Source of the DNA: Chara braunii
Lineage: Eukaryota; Streptophyta; Charophyceae; Charales; Characeae
NCBI GenBank assembly: GCA_003427395.1
Contig: BFEA01000245.1
Span: 893,093-928,708, forward strand
DNA length: 35,616 nucleotides
Reading direction: 5' to 3'
Shown here: piece after piece, positions 32,221-35,616 of the stretch
How positions within the stretch are numbered: the first letter of the stretch is position 1
Layout: every line of letters starts with the position of its first letter
The notes under the pieces: generated by a model
Database searches by the model: none
The model's input: the letters and a program-made list of their open reading frames with translations, nothing else
What the model was told of the DNA's origin: nothing
Translations under genes and position numbers: made by a program

Positions 32221-35052
32221 CTATTTCCCCGAGGTTGCTCCATGGAGCATCCGTTTCCCGGAGATCGCTTTGAACGCGACACCCGCATTGTAACCCTGGA
32301 TCTCCTTCTTGGAACCACCGGAGCACTTTGCCTGTTCGACTGTGAAGAGGATCCGGGAGCTGCTCCCCCAGGTGGTTGAACCCTTCGTCTCACACCATAC
32401 AAAACACTCATTGGTGGTCAGCCAGAACCTTGTGCTAGAAAATCGTTTGGCAGTCGGCATACGCCTATCCAAGTCTCTGAGAATTTGGAGGGGGGCCGAC
32501 CAAGTTGTGACCACAGCATGCTGCACAGTCTCCCCGTACTCAAGGACATGCGTCAAATCATGCCAACGAAAATATGGGGCAATCGAGACTGCTCCCTACG
32601 CCTGTCCACTCTCAACCCGCAGAAAGAAGCAGTACAGACCAACAGAGGGGCCGGAATCACCAGGCATGAGCAACCATATGGCTGAAATGCCCGGAACCAA
32701 AGCCACCTCAACACTAGTCCCCAACGGTTCTTGTGTTGTCATCAGAGCTCGTTGTTGGGATGGCATTACAGACAAAGCAATTAATGGCAATCGCGCATTA
32801 TCCACTCCTGGCATCGCCGACACTGTGACGATCTGTAAGCACGACGATCCTTCCTTAAACAACAAAGGAAGGAGGTAAAGCCACCCTTCTGTTAACATCT
32901 CCTCCAACTTCATCTAGCAATTTCATATGAAGCCTTGCGTTAAAAGGGTCCGCTTCCCTGGGGTCAGAATTCCTGGCACGCGTTCGTGCTTCCGGTTCCT
33001 CCTCCTCACCTTCCTCTTCCGCCCTACGTGCTGGATCCGGCTAAGACAAACGCACCCGCCCCACCGGGAGGTCTGGAGGAGAAGGGGGTTCCAGAGGCAA
33101 AGATCTCAAAGGCGCCCTAACCTCTTGGCATGATGCTGACTGCACAGGTACAACATGAGATCCCTCTTCATCATTGACCACAATAACCTGCTTAGGTACC
33201 ACTTGAGGTCTTTTCTCTCAGGCTGATATGCAACCACCTCGTTCCTCCTCCGGCCCCAGGATCGCCAAAATTCCTCGTTGAGTAGCACATCTCAGTTTCC
33301 TGGGCGGCTCATCCTCCTCGGAGCTAGTAGATTTTTGCACCAACAGCTGCTTCCCTTTATTTGTCCGCCTTACATCCCCCAATTTCCTCTCCCTCGTTGC
33401 TTTCTTCCGAGAGCGCGACCGTTTCCGACTCGAGGGCCCCTCGCCAAGCTCCTCCAGCAATCTCGTCCCCGTGGGAGGCCCACAGCCCCCTCGAGCACCA
33501 TCAACCATGCCATCCATAGTGCAATCTTCATTGACCTTCAAGGGAGGCAGAGAGAAGTCATTAGGCCTATTCAACTTCAACTCAACCCATTGAGACATGA
33601 GGTTTCACACAACACTCGGACCAGAACAAGAGTGTGGTTCCGCCTCATCCAACAACCATCCCCCGGTAGCACCCCGAAATGTGAGCGCATGCCGACCTTC
33701 CAAATTAACATGATGGGATATAGAGAACGATGTCTTGCTCTCGATAACTGAAAGATGCGAGTGGCGTGATGGACCGATTGGTGCTAGAAATTGGGCCCCC
33801 ATAGGCAGCAAGGTAGCCCCCACAGCGGGCACCGTTGGAAGAGAAGTAATAACCAGGCAAGTGGCAGATGGCTGGACCAACTGCGTGGGCAAAAAGGGAG
33901 GAATAGACTGCCCAACTGTCTGAGATCGCCGCTCCCTTTCATCAATTCCCAAGGATCGATCCCCAACCGGCTGATTTTGACCGATGTCTCGATTGCCACC
34001 ATCCTCCCGAGGATGATTTACTCCATTCCTCATGCTGCGGGAAAAAGCCCGAGGCTCACAATCCATTTCCACCACTGGTGGTACTATTGTAATAGTATCG
34101 TCAGGAGGCGAAATAGACCGCCCCACTGTTTGGGATCGCAACTCTCCTCCATCAATTTCCAAGGATCGGTTTCCAGCCGGCTGATCATGGCTTGATTCTC
34201 GAGGGTGGCTACATCCTGGTTATCTTGGCAGGCGTCACCACCCACCCCTCCTTGCTCACCATCCAATACCGGGTTCTGAGGACGATCTTTTAGTGACGGC
34301 ACAAATTGTAATTCAGAAGCTTTACCACTCACCCCCCCATTCCCTTCCCTCTGCACCGCCTCACGCCCCCATGAATCAAGAGGCAAGGGGTGGGGTTGGG
34401 CAAACCCCACCGCCACAGACATCCCCACCCCTTCACTCTTAAGATGCGCGGCTTCTTCCTTAAGGGCCTCCGAATGCCGAGCATTGCGGCCATGCTCATG
34501 TTGGCCATCGCCTAGATTACCCTCCTAATGAGGAGGTTTTTAAGAAGCCGGCGGAGGGGGGCGAGTATATACACCCCCCCCCCCCCAAAATCAACGCTTC
34601 CTCAACGCAAGCAGGCATCCTGCGCCCCAAGGCGAGTCATCGACGGAAGAAAACGCATCTCCGACAAACCGCACACATCACCGAGACCTTTGTCGGCAAT
34701 GATTTTCTCGCTTATCACCACATCCGCTTTCTTCTCAAAAAGGACCCAACCTGCTACCTCCGCATCAGCGATGACCAACCGAGCTGAATGATGTCACATG
34801 TGTTCTTCCCTGTGGCGAAGCTCCACCCGGGTTTCTCCCACCATGAGACAAAGAGCAGCACTGGTCAAATGCCCATGCCTTCGACATATATCGCACCAAG
34901 GCGTCTCACTCATTATATACCAAACCTCCCGCCGACCATAACACGCCAAGCTTACCGATAAACGCTCCAAACCACTACACCTCAGTGGGGGACGAAGATC
35001 AAAACGGGTCGTCTCCCTGCCACTCTCATCATATGTTGATTGACCGCACGTC
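32221..35052 (-). pseudogene. LINE ORF1 (5'-truncated, zinc knuckle, long variable tail)
   Basis: The truncated start reads RFDLRPPL, YGRREVWYIMSETPWCDICR and RHGHLTSAALC. The order Cys-x2-Cys-x4-His-x6-Cys after a Trp resembles the zinc knuckle that ends the DUF4283 region in plant L1 ORF1 proteins, with wider last spacing. The frame crosses a TGA at 34794-34796 into VIADAEVAGWVLFEKKADVV. A C run near 34577-34586 marks a shift. The tail continues through 34162-33605, a TGA at 33605, 33598-33218 (basic stretch SSRKRSRSRKKATRERK), a TGA at 33218, and an acidic EEEGEEEEPEART block. A last frame at 32913-32221 is split by TAG at 32596. ORF1 binds element RNA in related L1s. Here the N-terminal part is missing and stops break the rest. 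Assigning everything to one ORF1 is inference. Confidence 0.7.
33941..34192 (-). repeat. internal duplication in the ORF1 tail, period 210 bp
   Basis: AAGGATCG occurs at 34161 and 33951 in a matching context of about 60 bp. It encodes NRSLEIDGGELRSQTVGRSI and DRSLGIDERERRSQTVGQSI. The two copies read in the same frame, so the duplication may predate decay. Confidence 0.85.
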
Positions 35053-35139
35053 GTTTCACAGTGCAAAGTGTTCACACTNAGACGTGCATGGCTTAGTCTT
35101 TGAGACAACCATATGACTACTAGCAGGATCAACCAGGTA
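35053..35139 (-). rRNA. 18S rRNA 5' end (upstream block of the split fragment)
   Basis: On the minus strand the block starts TACCTGGTTGATCCTGCTAG, the standard 5' end of eukaryotic 18S rRNA. It continues TAGTCATATG, GTCTCAAAGACTAAGCC and ATGCACGTCT to CACTGTGAAAC, 87 nt in total. Changes at conserved positions (GCTAGTAG for GCCAGTAG, CACGTCT for CATGTCT) agree with a decayed copy. It is interrupted after GTGAAAC by the LINE; the next 18S base, T of TGCGAATGG, is found 7.8 kb away. Confidence 0.95.
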
Positions 35140-35616
35140 GCGGGTGTAACGAGCAGCCGCAAGGAGCGATGGCCAAGCCGCATGTAGGCACATCATGCCG
35201 ACCAGCCAACCAAAAGCACGTTGAAAAATCATGGAACGTCCAGTAAGCTACCAAGACGCCGCAAAGTCCGGTTGTTCGAATTGCAGGGGAACTTCCCCAC
35301 CGTAGGCCAGTTCCAACGGCAAGGTGCGAGCACACCACACAATCCAACACAGCACGCCGCATCCGCTCAGTCGATTGGTTGCAAACAGCACCCGCCTACA
35401 CCACACCCTAAGATCGCGAGATAGCCACACTGTTGCATACCGTATAGGTGCAGACCAGAACAAGAACCGACCTTTCAATACAAAGTATAAGATAGCACAA
35501 CGAAAGACTTAGATACCAGTTATCCGAACAATCAATGTTGTAATGCAGCCCTGAACATACATCATCATCATCGTTTCATAGTGTGAATGGGTCTGGCGCT
35601 TCACACAGGAAGACAG
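35140..35616 (-). other. probable 5' external transcribed spacer of the rDNA
   Basis: Sequence directly upstream (minus strand) of the 18S 5' end, running to the window edge. ETS sequences are not conserved enough to recognise. The call rests only on position. Open frames here have no recognisable domain. Confidence 0.5.

Larger units (their letters stand above)
27222..35052 (-). mobile_element. plant-type L1 LINE inserted in the 18S fragment
   Basis: The 7.8-kb element lies in the same orientation as the split 18S gene. Its order on the minus strand is partial ORF1 with a zinc knuckle, ORF1 tail, ORF2 (EEP endonuclease, reverse transcriptase, C-terminal HxxxxC motif), 3' UTR and an A-rich tail. 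The tail is ten A, then a short G-rich spacer, then another A run, reading toward the rDNA. The 3' junction is tail to CTGCGAATGG and the 5' junction is GTGAAAC to GACGTGCGG. Uninterrupted 18S would read GTGAAACTGCGAATGG. The element starts inside ORF1, so it is 5'-truncated, as is usual for target-primed reverse transcription. It carries in-frame stops and frameshifts and is dead. Confidence 0.93.

Noticed and set aside
27338-34195. Plus-strand open frames across the LINE (for example 30217-30837, 33278-33751)
   Set aside because: The minus strand carries clear endonuclease and reverse transcriptase motifs; these are shadows.
30271-34796. TGA read as Trp (altered genetic code)
   Set aside because: TAA and TAG also interrupt coding sense here and in the DUF7869 gene, and frameshifts are common. 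Decay explains all of it.
27222-35052. Calling the LINE a member of R2, R7 or R8
   Set aside because: Its EEP endonuclease at the ORF2 start and zinc-knuckle ORF1 are L1-like. R2 and R8 use a different (restriction-like) endonuclease, and R7 is an animal lineage.

Overview
The window looks like repeat-rich nuclear DNA from a streptophyte (land plant or charophyte alga). The signals are a plant-type L1 LINE with an EEP endonuclease, a reverse transcriptase and a zinc-knuckle ORF1; an 18S rRNA fragment of green-lineage type; several tandem satellites; long AG and AT microsatellites; and an assembly gap at 18027-18149. A charophyte such as Chara is only a guess. I see no intact host gene, tRNA or CRISPR array. 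Almost everything codable is a decayed mobile element with frameshifts and in-frame stops.

Layout. 1-2.2 kb: an AG microsatellite, then AT-rich DNA with at most one gene scrap. 2.2-2.6 kb: a duplicated short element embedded in TA microsatellites. 3.5-6.6 kb: a scrap of an unrecognised repeated protein (called family X here), then a decayed gene of the DUF7869 transposase-like family with a local tandem duplication of its GHTH motif block. 6.6-8.8 kb: a satellite of about 130 bp next to a minus-strand copy of family X. 8.9-12.2 kb: a tandem array with a period of about 587 bp. 12.2-13.6 kb: an array of about 265 bp units carrying paired inverted copies of a short palindromic box. 13.8-17.3 kb: a hairpin, AG tracts, a 91-bp duplication, two unconvincing ORFs and minisatellites. 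17.5-19.45 kb: a third satellite (period about 340-390 bp) rich in the same box. 19.5-23.2 kb: decayed coding blocks ending in a C48 (Ulp1-type) cysteine protease. 24.07-24.79 kb: a satellite of about 210 bp. 25.4-26.78 kb: a plus-strand copy of family X plus the 130-bp satellite, forming an inverted partner of the 6.6-8.8 kb block.

26.8-35.6 kb holds the most striking structure: a minus-strand 18S rRNA fragment with probable 5' ETS, split at one point by a 7.8-kb LINE in the same orientation. The upstream block ends in GTGAAAC. The downstream block starts at CTGCGAATGG directly after the LINE's A-rich tail, so the two rejoin into a normal 18S sequence. The LINE is 5'-truncated inside ORF1 and carries in-frame stops. 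The rRNA fragment ends after about 520 nt of 18S against the 130-bp satellite, so it is not a working rRNA gene as assembled.

The second notable signal is the palindromic box (left half GAAGTYCGCCGG, right half SATCCGAACTTC). It recurs about 35 times and is shared by three otherwise different satellite families.
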